Positions 1 to 7,060 of a stretch of DNA of 36,361 bases are shown here, one piece after another. Location: assembly GCA_012517325.1 (NCBI GenBank), contig JAAYVF010000052.1, positions 1 through 36,361 of the forward strand. The letters run 5' to 3'. Under the pieces are notes generated by a model. It worked only from the letters and a program-made list of their open reading frames with translations, made no database searches and was not told the DNA's origin. Source of the DNA: Myxococcales bacterium. GTDB taxonomy: Bacteria; Lernaellota; Lernaellaia; Lernaellales; Lernaellaceae. The position numbers and the translations under genes were made by a program. Within the stretch, counting starts at the first letter, position 1, and each line of letters opens with the position of its first letter.

Positions 1-2
1 GG

Positions 3-41
3 CTCCGCGACGCGGACCGCGAACGGGAAAGCGTAGCCTGA
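3..41 (+). other. possible 3' end of a gene cut by the window edge
   Basis: The third frame reads LRDADRERESVA and stops at TGA 39-41, just before a strong hairpin. A frame-1 reading that stops at TAG 34-36 is equally open, so the frame is uncertain. Nothing can be said about function. Confidence 0.2.
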
Positions 42-48
42 CCGGGCT

Positions 49-74
49 TCGCCTTCCCCCTCGGGGGAAGGCGA
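49..74. terminator. GC-rich 12-bp hairpin, possible transcription end
   Basis: Bases 49-60 and 63-74 are perfect reverse complements around a TC centre (effective 4-base loop). There is no T-run on either side, so it is not a canonical intrinsic terminator. It lies directly after the putative gene end at 41 and may stop transcription or protect a 3' end. Confidence 0.4.
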
Positions 75-90
75 CCGGCTGGGAACCCTC

Positions 91-423
91 AACCGAAAGA
101 GGATCCTAACCCAAAGTGCGAAAGATTGTTGACACTACCCCGGCGGCGCTTGCGGCGTGATGGACGCTTGCATTTCGGCGGATTGCGAAAACGCCGCTTG
201 CGAAGGCTGCGAATCGTTGCACGGTCCGGGCGGTAACGGCGGGTATTGGCCGGAGGATCTGACGGATGAACCGGGCCTGTTCTGGTCGGCGACGGAATAC
301 CAGGAGGATGTCGACCTGGTCTGGGTGATCGATTATGACGGCGGTTCGATCACCGAACTGGACAAGGAAAACAGCCTGGACATTTCCGCCGCCACCCGTT
401 GCGTCAGGAATTATACCGATTAG
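91..423 (+). pseudogene. C-terminal fragment of a DUF1566-like (Lcl C-terminal) protein
   Basis: The readable part runs from GTG 157 (or ATG 160) to TAG 421-423. It has the look of the DUF1566/Lcl_C module: Cys-rich stretch, then GYWPEDL, FWSATEY, a DGG strand turn, and terminal RCVR. Homology-like sequence continues upstream of the first start (HYPGGACGV, resembling the usual GGxCGV entry to the Cys-rich stretch). The frame is then interrupted by TGA 130-132, with a Cys codon just before it. No Shine-Dalgarno sequence precedes GTG 157 or ATG 160. I read this as the surviving tail of a longer exported protein that lost its front half. A genuine 88-residue protein is possible but less likely. 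The upstream limit (91) is approximate. Confidence 0.5.
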
Positions 424-450
424 CTTTAGGACTTTTCTGGCCGACCTATT

Positions 451-1779
451 TCAATAAAACGGATAGAACCCATCCCACTTCGCGCCGGTCAGCACCAGGA
501 CGGTCAGGGTCAATGAGGCGGCCAGGAGGCCCAGCCAGACGGCGGTGTCGGCTTTTTCGCGCGCGCGCAGGTATTGCAGCAGGCGCGCCGCGCCCACCGC
601 GAGGAACGGCACCGCCGGCAGGAAGTAACGCGGATTGGGCAGGATGACCAGCACCAAGAGCAGGTAGCAGCCGCCCAGCGTCAGCAGCAGCGGATTTTTT
701 CCCTCGCCCTTCCAGAGCATGCCCAGCGAGAGCGTCGCCGCCGGAATCAGGTGCGCGCCGACTTGCAGGGGCCAGAGCGGCAGCAGAATCCCGAGCATGT
801 AGGCGACGCCGCCGGGCCGCAGCAGCAGAAAGACCCAACTGAGCTGGGCTTTTTGCGTGGCCAGCAGGCCGGAACCGGCCGCCGTCCAGGCCAGCGGCGC
901 CAGCAGGATCAGCGGCACGACGGCAATCCAAGCGGTCGCCGGATTCCGCCACAAGGCGCGCCGGTCGCGGCCGAGTAAAAGCAGCAATAGGCCGGGCAAC
1001 AGCAGCACGATGTTGTAGCGGCAGAGCATCCCCAGCGCGAGCCAGCCGCCGGCCGCCAGGCCCCGGCGATGCGTCGGCTTTTCCAGAAACGCGACGAAGG
1101 CGTCGGCGGTCAGCAGCAGCACCAGCAGAAACGGCCCCTCGAGAATGGCCGCCGCGCCGTTGAACAGCCACACCGGAAACAGCGGCCAGGCCAGCGAGGC
1201 CAGCGCGGCCGTCGGTTCCTCGGTCGTCCGCCGCACCAAACGGTGTGCCGCGACCAGCGCCGCGGCGGAGAACAGGATATTGAACAACCGGCCGGCGAGC
1301 AGGTGCGCGCCGCACACGCGGTAGAAAAGGGCGTAGAGCAGCGCCAGCAGCGGCGGATGATGCAGCCCGAGCCAGAAGTTGATCGAGCCGTAATCGGCGA
1401 GCCATTTCGTCAAACCGTGCTGGGCGAAATAAGCGGCCTGCTCGAGGTTGAATTCCTCGTCGTTCCAGACGCGCATGGTCAGCGCCACGGCGATCAGCGC
1501 GGCGGTTTGCGCGGCCAGCGAGATCGCGAACACCCGTCGCGGATACCGCCGCGCCCACTCGACCGGCGAGGGCAGGGCGGGGTAATGCGACAACAGGGCG
1601 GCGATCAGAAAAAACGCCTGCGTGAACAGCAGGCCCAGCAGCAGGCGGCCGGGCGCGAAGCCCTCTTCGGTGTAGGTGGCGCCGAAAAAAAGCGACAGGT
1701 AGCTGACGCTCGCCAACAGCCAGGAGACGAGCAGAATCGTCCGCCCCTGATGCCAGAATCGCGGAGGGGTAAGCGCCAT
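451..1779 (-). CDS. GT39-like (PMT/ArnT family) integral membrane glycosyltransferase
   Basis: A 442-residue polytopic membrane protein with a hydrophobic helix near residues 13-33 and many more downstream. It looks like the PMT_2 branch of GT-C transferases, which move a sugar from a lipid-linked donor onto an acceptor on the outer face of the inner membrane. After the first helices it has the acidic loop WNDEEF (about 105-110), where GT39 enzymes carry the catalytic Asp-Glu, followed by HHPP at 140-143 as in many family members. The start is ATG 1779, with a weak purine-rich (GGGGGAC) ribosome site. It is the last of three minus-strand genes, 19 bases after the GT2 gene, and probably finishes a surface glycan made by the operon. 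Acceptor and donor cannot be told from sequence. Confidence 0.8.
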   Translation of the reverse strand: MALTPPRFWHQGRTILLVSWLLASVSYLSLFFGATYTEEGFAPGRLLLGLLFTQAFFLIAALLSHYPALPSPVEWARRYPRRVFAISLAAQTAALIAVALTMRVWNDEEFNLEQAAYFAQHGLTKWLADYGSINFWLGLHHPPLLALLYALFYRVCGAHLLAGRLFNILFSAAALVAAHRLVRRTTEEPTAALASLAWPLFPVWLFNGAAAILEGPFLLVLLLTADAFVAFLEKPTHRRGLAAGGWLALGMLCRYNIVLLLPGLLLLLLGRDRRALWRNPATAWIAVVPLILLAPLAWTAAGSGLLATQKAQLSWVFLLLRPGGVAYMLGILLPLWPLQVGAHLIPAATLSLGMLWKGEGKNPLLLTLGGCYLLLVLVILPNPRYFLPAVPFLAVGAARLLQYLRAREKADTAVWLGLLAASLTLTVLVLTGAKWDGFYPFY

Positions 1780-1798
1780 GTCGGTTCCGTCCCCCGTT

Positions 1799-2686
1799 TT
1801 AAAGAAGGTTGCGGATCGCGGGCCGGATTTCGCCGCCGCGCAGGCCGTCCCACCAGCCGGCGAGCGCGGCGCGCGCCCGCTCGTCGCCGGTCAGCGCGAG
1901 CGGCCCATAATACAGGATTCCGGCCGCCAGCGCCCACGACAGCACCAGCCCGGCGGCGAGCCGGCCGCCGTTGCGCCGCGCCGCCAGCACGCTGTTGCGC
2001 GCCACCAGGTAGGCCTTGGCCCGTTCGCGCCGCGGATCGCCGGCCGGCCCCCGGTGCCGCACGACCGCCCGCGGCTCCAGCACAACGAGGTAATGCCGCC
2101 GGCGCAGCCGCCAGCATAACTCGATTTCCTCGTGGTAGGCGAACAGGCGCTCGTCGAAACCGCCGGCCGCCAGCGCCGCGTCGACCCGCAGGAGCAGCGC
2201 GGCCCCGTAACCGTGTTGCACGACGAGCGGATAAGCCGGCGCCGCCGAATCGATCCGTCCCTCGCCGAGCGCAGTCGTCAGCTTGTGGCGGTGGTTGAGC
2301 CGCCCGGCGAGGCCTTGCAGCACATAGGGGTGGTCGCGGTCGACGACCTTCGCGAAAACGGCGGCGATGTTCGCGTCGCTCGCGAAGACGACGGCCAGGC
2401 GCGCGAGGCTCGCCGCGTCCAGCCGGGCGTCCTGATTGAGCAGCAGCAGCCCGTCGGCGCCGCGCTCGCGCGCCCAGGCCAGCGCCCGGTTGGCGCCGGC
2501 GGCGTAACCGCGGTTGACCGGTTCGCGTCGCACCGCCACCGCCAGCGCCCGCGTCGAGCCGTCGCGCGAATCGTTGTCGATCACCACGACGTTGTCCTCG
2601 CCCAGCGCGGCCGTCAGGTCGGCGAGGGCTTCGCCGAGCAGCGCCCCGCCGTTGCGGGCGACGATCGCGCCGCACAGCCGGTTCAC
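1799..2686 (-). CDS. GT2 glycosyltransferase, rhamnosyltransferase-like
   Basis: A 295-residue cytosolic or membrane-associated inverting glycosyltransferase with a GT-A fold. Motifs in order: DNDS at 37-40 (nucleotide binding), NRGYAAGAN at 58-66 (typical of the WbbL/rhamnosyltransferase group), NQDA at 84-87 (metal-binding DxD equivalent), and GFDERLF followed by HEEIEL at about 176-190 (catalytic acidic residues). A hydrophobic C-terminal stretch may attach it to the membrane. The frame is open far upstream, but GTG 2686 is chosen because it overlaps the TGA stop of the preceding GT2 gene as GTGA, indicating translational coupling. The family adds a deoxysugar or hexose to a lipid-linked glycan; the exact sugar is unknown. 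Confidence 0.85.
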   Translation of the reverse strand: MNRLCGAIVARNGGALLGEALADLTAALGEDNVVVIDNDSRDGSTRALAVAVRREPVNRGYAAGANRALAWARERGADGLLLLNQDARLDAASLARLAVVFASDANIAAVFAKVVDRDHPYVLQGLAGRLNHRHKLTTALGEGRIDSAAPAYPLVVQHGYGAALLLRVDAALAAGGFDERLFAYHEEIELCWRLRRRHYLVVLEPRAVVRHRGPAGDPRRERAKAYLVARNSVLAARRNGGRLAAGLVLSWALAAGILYYGPLALTGDERARAALAGWWDGLRGGEIRPAIRNLL

Positions 2687-3975
2687 GATTCGCCTCGCGG
2701 CTCGGGGGCGCGGTCGGCGCGCCGCCAGGGCAGGGGTTTGCCGGCGAGGTCGGCCGCCAGGGCGCGCCATTCGGCGGCGAAATCCCAGAAGACCAACGCG
2801 AGCGCGGGCGCGACGCGGCGCCGGCGCGTGGCGGGCCAGCCGTCGGCGCGCACGGCCAGCGGAATCTGAAGCAGCGGCAACGCGGCCGCGCTGGCGACGA
2901 ACCACCACGGCATCCAGAGGATCGGCAGCACCCAGCGGGCGAGCGCGGCCAGCGCGATGGCGGCCAGCAGCGAAAAGCGGTCGAGGTAGCTGGCGCAGAA
3001 GAGCAGGCGGTCGAAGGCCAGCAGCGGGGAGGGCGCGGCGAGCACCAACGGCGCGTAATACCGGCGGGCGAGGCGATGATAGCCGCGCGCCCAGCTTTCG
3101 CGCTGTCGCCGGAAGGCGGCGGTGTCGGCGGGCGCCAGGTGCCGGCAGACGGCCCGTGGCTCCCAGGCGAGCTGGTAGCCTTCCGCCAGCAGGCGCAGCG
3201 ACAATTCGATGTCTTCGAGCCGCTCGCCGGGGGCGAAACCGTCGGGATCCAGCAGCGACCGCCGCACCGCGTAGGCCGAGCCCAAAAAAGCGACCGTCGC
3301 GCCCAGCCGCGCCGCGCCGGTGAGGGTCAGCCGCTGATGCACCGCCGCTTCCACCGCCGCGTACACGGCCGCCGGGTGATCGTGCTCGAGCGGCGACATC
3401 CGGCCCGCCACGCCGGCCACGGTCGGATCGGCCAACCGTTCCGCCAGGAGGCGCGGGCAATCCGGCGCGGGCCGCGCGTCGGCGTCGAACACGGCGACGA
3501 GCTCGGCGGGCGCGGCGTTGGCCAGGCCGTCATTGAGGGCGGCGCCCTTGCCGGCGGCGGGCGCGGCGCGACGCACGACCTTCACCCACGGCTTGTCGCG
3601 CGCAAAAGCTTCCAGCAGGCCCGGTGTTTCGTCGGCGCTGGAATCGTCGATGAAAACCAGTTCCAGGCGGTCGCGCGGATAGTCGACGGCCGCCCAGGCC
3701 GCCAGGGTGGCGGGCAACGCGGCCGCTTCGTCGCGGCAGTGCACCAGCGCGGTCAGGCGCGGCAAAACGAAATCGGCGGGCGGCGCCGGCGTTTCGCACG
3801 GAGTTTGCCGGGCGGCCAAAGTGAAAAGGACGCGGCGCAGCGAGGCGAGGCCCAGGTGCAGCAGCACGAACGCGTTCAGGAAAAGCAGCGGCAGCAGCGC
3901 GACCCGCCAGCCGATCAGCACCGTCAGCAGGAACAAGGCGGCGATCAACACCAGCGCGAGCCGCCGCGCATTCAT
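2683..3975 (-). CDS. processive-type GT2 membrane glycosyltransferase (PgaC/BcsA-like)
   Basis: 430 residues. Two N-terminal membrane helices (about 5-22 and 25-45) precede a GT-A domain with DDS at 110-112, AGKG around 141-144, DAD at 164-166, ED at 254-255 and QRESW at 291-295 (the Q-x-x-x-W motif of processive synthases). Three to four more hydrophobic segments follow. This layout is typical of membrane enzymes that polymerise or transfer sugars such as GlcNAc while exporting the product. It is first in the three-gene operon and its stop overlaps the next start. The start is ATG 3975 with a GAAGG-like site upstream. Substrate is not predictable; hyaluronan-, PNAG- or cellulose-like synthases and simple lipid glycosyltransferases all share these motifs. 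Confidence 0.82.
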   Translation of the reverse strand: MNARRLALVLIAALFLLTVLIGWRVALLPLLFLNAFVLLHLGLASLRRVLFTLAARQTPCETPAPPADFVLPRLTALVHCRDEAAALPATLAAWAAVDYPRDRLELVFIDDSSADETPGLLEAFARDKPWVKVVRRAAPAAGKGAALNDGLANAAPAELVAVFDADARPAPDCPRLLAERLADPTVAGVAGRMSPLEHDHPAAVYAAVEAAVHQRLTLTGAARLGATVAFLGSAYAVRRSLLDPDGFAPGERLEDIELSLRLLAEGYQLAWEPRAVCRHLAPADTAAFRRQRESWARGYHRLARRYYAPLVLAAPSPLLAFDRLLFCASYLDRFSLLAAIALAALARWVLPILWMPWWFVASAAALPLLQIPLAVRADGWPATRRRRVAPALALVFWDFAAEWRALAADLAGKPLPWRRADRAPEPRGES

Positions 3976-4146
3976 CGGCGGCCGCCTTCGGCTGGGGCTC
4001 CGGCGGCGGGACGAACAAAGTCCATCGGGCGATTCGACTCCTCGTGACGTTGGCGTTCGGTGGTTGCCATTGTCCCGTTTGCGTTCGCGCGACGCAAGGC
4101 AGACCGCCTTGCCGGGGGGGCGCCGGTGGTGATATCAGAATAGGCC
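3976..4146. promoter_or_regulatory. divergent intergenic region between the GT operon and the GNAT gene
   Basis: 171 bases separate two divergent starts, so promoters for both directions should lie here. I see no good -35/-10 pair. A 7-bp stem (GCAAGGC 4094-4100 with GCCTTGC 4106-4112, 5-base loop) lies about 35 bases before the GNAT start and could sit in its leader. Confidence 0.35.
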
Positions 4147-4623
4147 ATGGCAAACGAATGGCTCATCCGGCCCGCGCGCCGGCAGGAACTGGACGAGGTC
4201 GTCGGTCTGTGGAAAGACCTAATGGACCTGACGGCCGAGGTCAACGTTCATTATCGGTTGCGGGCGGGCGCCGTCGACTACCAGCGCAACATCTTCGAGG
4301 AGTACCTGCGGCGCGAGGATTCGTACATTCTGGTCGGCCTGCGGAACGATCAGGTGATCGCGTTTTCCAACGGCTACCTGACGATGCCGGCCAAGACGTT
4401 CGTGCAATCGCCGCTCGGAGTGCTGGAAAACCTGTTCGTCGTCGCGGCGCACCGCCGCCAGGGTTATGGCCAGGCGCTGGCCGAGGCCGCGATCCGCTGG
4501 CTGGCGAACCTGGGGGCGGCGGAGATTTTCGTCAACGTGATTCCGAAGAACATCGGTTCGCTGAAATTCTGGCGGGCGATGGGTTTCGACGTGCAACGGC
4601 TGGCGATGATCCGGCAGCCGTAG
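4147..4623 (+). CDS. GNAT-family N-acetyltransferase
   Basis: A 158-residue single-domain protein of normal GNAT length. The acetyl-CoA pyrophosphate loop (motif A) is seen as VVAAHRRQGYGQAL near residues 98-111, matching the V-x(3)-RRxGxG/A pattern. It is followed by the motif B helix-strand (NVIPKNIGSLKFWRAMGF, about 135-152), where the N...A...FY-like contact residues lie. The family transfers an acetyl group from acetyl-CoA to an amine on a small molecule or protein; the acceptor is unknown. It is followed after 22 bases by a cyclotransferase-like gene on the same strand, so the two may be co-transcribed. Ordinary codon use. Confidence 0.85.
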   Translation: MANEWLIRPARRQELDEVVGLWKDLMDLTAEVNVHYRLRAGAVDYQRNIFEEYLRREDSYILVGLRNDQVIAFSNGYLTMPAKTFVQSPLGVLENLFVVAAHRRQGYGQALAEAAIRWLANLGAAEIFVNVIPKNIGSLKFWRAMGFDVQRLAMIRQP

Positions 4624-4645
4624 CGCGGCCGCCGGCGGGGGCATC

Positions 4646-5068
4646 ATGTTTCTGGCAAAGTTTTTTCCGGCCCACGGCATCACCGTCTTTCACCCGCCCG
4701 CGCTCGTGGTGCAGTTCGACGACCTGTTGGCCAGCCAGTTGCTGTTCGTCTGGGACGAACTGATGGACCCGGTGCTGGTGCGCGAGCAGTTGGGGCGCGA
4801 CGTGCCGTTTTCGCCCGCCGCGCTGGCCGGCTACACGCGACGGATCGAGCGCCTCGAAGGCGAATGGGTCTATTCGCTCGTCGAACAGGAAGGCGCGGTG
4901 CTGGCCGGGTTCGTGCTGCTGGGGTTGAGCGACGCCGAGTTCGAACGCCTCGACGAGCACGAACAGGCGCCGATCCACTGTCTGCGCCATCCCTGCCGCG
5001 TCCAGGTCGGCAACCTCGAACGCGTGGCGAGCGTGCACCTGGCGACCGGCTCCTACCTCGGCGAATAG
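4646..5068 (+). CDS. gamma-glutamylcyclotransferase/AIG2-like protein with altered substrate loop
   Basis: 140 residues with a GGCT/AIG2-like pattern: an N-terminal strand LLFVWDELMDP (where the family usually has YGSLM or YGTLM), a small barrel, then LDEHEQ at about 117-122 equivalent to the family LDxxE(G) that holds the catalytic glutamate. Family members open or cyclise gamma-glutamyl compounds. Here the Y-G-S-L glycine/serine loop reads W-D-E-L, so substrate binding may differ. The start is ATG 4646 with only a G-rich stretch upstream. The last 16 bases overlap the end of the convergent metallophosphoesterase gene. Homology is inferred from pattern; an uncharacterised relative is possible. 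Confidence 0.6.
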   Translation: MFLAKFFPAHGITVFHPPALVVQFDDLLASQLLFVWDELMDPVLVREQLGRDVPFSPAALAGYTRRIERLEGEWVYSLVEQEGAVLAGFVLLGLSDAEFERLDEHEQAPIHCLRHPCRVQVGNLERVASVHLATGSYLGE

Positions 5069-6027
5069 CCGGTTCCCGTCACCTCGATCAAGGCGATTTC
5101 CGGCGGACACAAAAAGCGCACCTGCGGCAGGCCGGTGCATTCCATCCCCAGGCCGGCGTTGACGTACCCGACGCTGCCCCCGAGCCGGTACGCGCCCCAC
5201 TCGAATTCCTTGCCCCGGCGATCCAGGGTGATCAACGCGCCGTAGCCCGGCAGCCGCACCTGGCCGCCGTGGGTGTGCCCGGCCAGAAACAGATCCCAGC
5301 CCGCCGCGGCGGCCTGGGGAAACAGCGCCGGGAAGTGTTCGAGGAATATGCCGAACCATTCGGGATGGACGCGCGGCCGCACTGTCGGCGCGCTTCGGGT
5401 CGGGCTGGCGCCGTGCAGCTCGAGCGGCAGGCCGCGGATCGTCAACAGGCGCGTCTCGGTGTGCAGGGTCTCGATGCCCAGGGTTTCCAAAAACGGATCG
5501 GGGACGTAACGGCCGCCGTAATTGCCGGTCACCGCGTAGGCCGGCACGTCGGGCAGATGAAACAGGAAGGTCAAAAAAGCGGTCGGCGCGCCGTGGGTGT
5601 AATCGCAGAGGTAGTCGCCGGTCAGCAACAGCAGATCGGGCCGCAGCGCCGCCGCCGCGTCCGCCGCCCGCGCCAGTTGCGCTTCCCGCCCTTGGCGGGC
5701 GTGGATGTCGGTGAGGTGCAGCAGCCGCAGGGTCTCGCCGCGCGGCAGCTTGGGCGAGGCGAAGCAAAGCCGCCGCACGTACAGTTCGTCGGGTTCGACG
5801 AAACGGGCGTAGAGAAACAGCGCGCCGTAGGCCGCGGCGGCGAGCCAGACCGCCGCCGGCAGGCAGCGGCGGAATCCGGTAAGCGGCCGGCGCGAACGGC
5901 GGAACCGGGCGAGCAGAAACCACAAGGCCAGACCCCAGATCGCCAGCGAACCGGCGATCGTCAGGCTGAGCACCAGCCACTCCGCCGGCCCCATCAGGGC
6001 GAAAAATTCGCGCAGATTGTCCGCCAC
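5053..6027 (-). CDS. membrane-anchored calcineurin-like metallophosphoesterase (YkuE/YaeI type)
   Basis: 324 residues: two membrane helices (about 17-40 and 57-75) and then a binuclear metallophosphoesterase domain facing one side of the membrane. Metal-site motifs are TDIH (D107, H109), GDYLCD (D138), the N169 motif, EHFP (H231) and GHTHGG (H251, H253). The usual GNH(D/E) motif reads GNYGG, so the conserved second-shell or catalytic His is Tyr170. The YkuE/LpxH-like subgroup cleaves phosphodiesters or pyrophosphates such as UDP-diacylglucosamine. The start is GTG 6027 with GGAGG five bases upstream. It is convergent and overlapping with the preceding gene. Confidence 0.82.
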   Translation of the reverse strand: MADNLREFFALMGPAEWLVLSLTIAGSLAIWGLALWFLLARFRRSRRPLTGFRRCLPAAVWLAAAAYGALFLYARFVEPDELYVRRLCFASPKLPRGETLRLLHLTDIHARQGREAQLARAADAAAALRPDLLLLTGDYLCDYTHGAPTAFLTFLFHLPDVPAYAVTGNYGGRYVPDPFLETLGIETLHTETRLLTIRGLPLELHGASPTRSAPTVRPRVHPEWFGIFLEHFPALFPQAAAAGWDLFLAGHTHGGQVRLPGYGALITLDRRGKEFEWGAYRLGGSVGYVNAGLGMECTGLPQVRFLCPPEIALIEVTGTGYSPR

Positions 6028-6093
6028 CCGCCCTCCGCCCCGTTTTTACGCGGAATCGAGACAACCGGGACAAAACGCGATCATCCCGCTTTT

Positions 6094-6130
6094 TTGACTG
6101 TTTATTATGGCGAAAATTTTGGTATATAAG
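6094..6130 (+). promoter_or_regulatory. AT-rich probable promoter region of the HDOD gene
   Basis: An abrupt AT-rich patch contains TTGACT at 6094-6099 and TATATAAG at 6123-6130, but the spacing (23 bases) is too long for a standard sigma-70 pair. A promoter is likely here; the exact elements are not clear. Confidence 0.3.
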
Positions 6131-6136
6131 TAGACC

Positions 6137-7024
6137 ATGACGAACATCGAAATCGAGCGCCAGCAGCGGATTCACCAACTCATCAAGGAAAAGGTCGCCG
6201 CGCGCGTCCGCTCCGGCGAGCTGGACGTGCCGGTGCTGCCCCACGTGGCGGCGCAGGTCATGGCCCTGACCAACGATCCCAACGTCTCCGCCAAGGATTT
6301 CGTCGCGCTGCTCGAAAAAGACCAGCAGCTATCGGCGCGGTTGATCAAGATTGCCAGCAGCCCTTTCTACGCCGGCATGATGAAGGTCTCGAGCATCCAG
6401 CGGGCGATCGTCGTGGTGGGCATGAAAACCCTGCACGACCTGGTTTTTTCGGTGGCGATGGGCGAGCGCGTGTTTCGGTCCAAGCGGTTCGTGGCGTCGA
6501 TGGCGCGCGTCTGGGAGCATTCGCTTGCGGTGGCGACGATCGCGCAGGAGATCGCCAAGGTCCGCCACGTCAGCGGCGAAAACGCGTTTCTGGCCGGGTT
6601 GCTGCACGACATCGGCAAGCCGTTGCTGATCGAAACGCTGGAGCGCATCAGCAAGGAACTCGGCGACCGCGTGCCGTTCGAGGAGGTTTTTCTCGACGAG
6701 GTCATGCGCGATTACCACACGGTGGTCGGCGGCCTGGTCGCCAAGGCCTGGCGGTTTTCCGATTCGCTTTACGCGACGATCCGGTTCCATCACGAATACG
6801 AACAGGCCGGCGACCAGCGCGAGCTGGCGCTGCTCGTGCACGTCGCCAATCTGTTCGCCCGCTACCTCGGCCTGTCCAGCTATTCGCAGGAAGCGGAATT
6901 CGACATCCTGGCCGCGCCCGGCCTGCAGGCGATGCAATTCAGCGACGCGGAGATCCAGGCCCTGCTCGTCCGCGTCCCCAAGCTCTCGCGCGAATTGATC
7001 AGCAGCTTCCAGTTGGTTTCCTAG
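6137..7024 (+). CDS. HDOD-domain signalling protein
   Basis: 295 residues made almost entirely of one HDOD domain (about 28-225), beginning with the typical VPVLPHVAAQVMAL entry. HDOD proteins belong to the HD superfamily and act in bacterial signalling, chemotaxis and stress regulation, usually without proven catalysis. This copy still has HD-like histidines: H128, the pair H157-D158 in LLHDIGKP, a YHTVVG histidine and a RFHH segment, so metal binding is conceivable. There is no attached receiver or output domain. It stands alone, converging on the kinase gene 36 bases away. No Shine-Dalgarno is obvious before ATG 6137. Confidence 0.85.
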   Translation: MTNIEIERQQRIHQLIKEKVAARVRSGELDVPVLPHVAAQVMALTNDPNVSAKDFVALLEKDQQLSARLIKIASSPFYAGMMKVSSIQRAIVVVGMKTLHDLVFSVAMGERVFRSKRFVASMARVWEHSLAVATIAQEIAKVRHVSGENAFLAGLLHDIGKPLLIETLERISKELGDRVPFEEVFLDEVMRDYHTVVGGLVAKAWRFSDSLYATIRFHHEYEQAGDQRELALLVHVANLFARYLGLSSYSQEAEFDILAAPGLQAMQFSDAEIQALLVRVPKLSRELISSFQLVS

Positions 7025-7060
7025 CCCCATCCCCGAGAAACGAGCGGCGGTAATCGCGGT

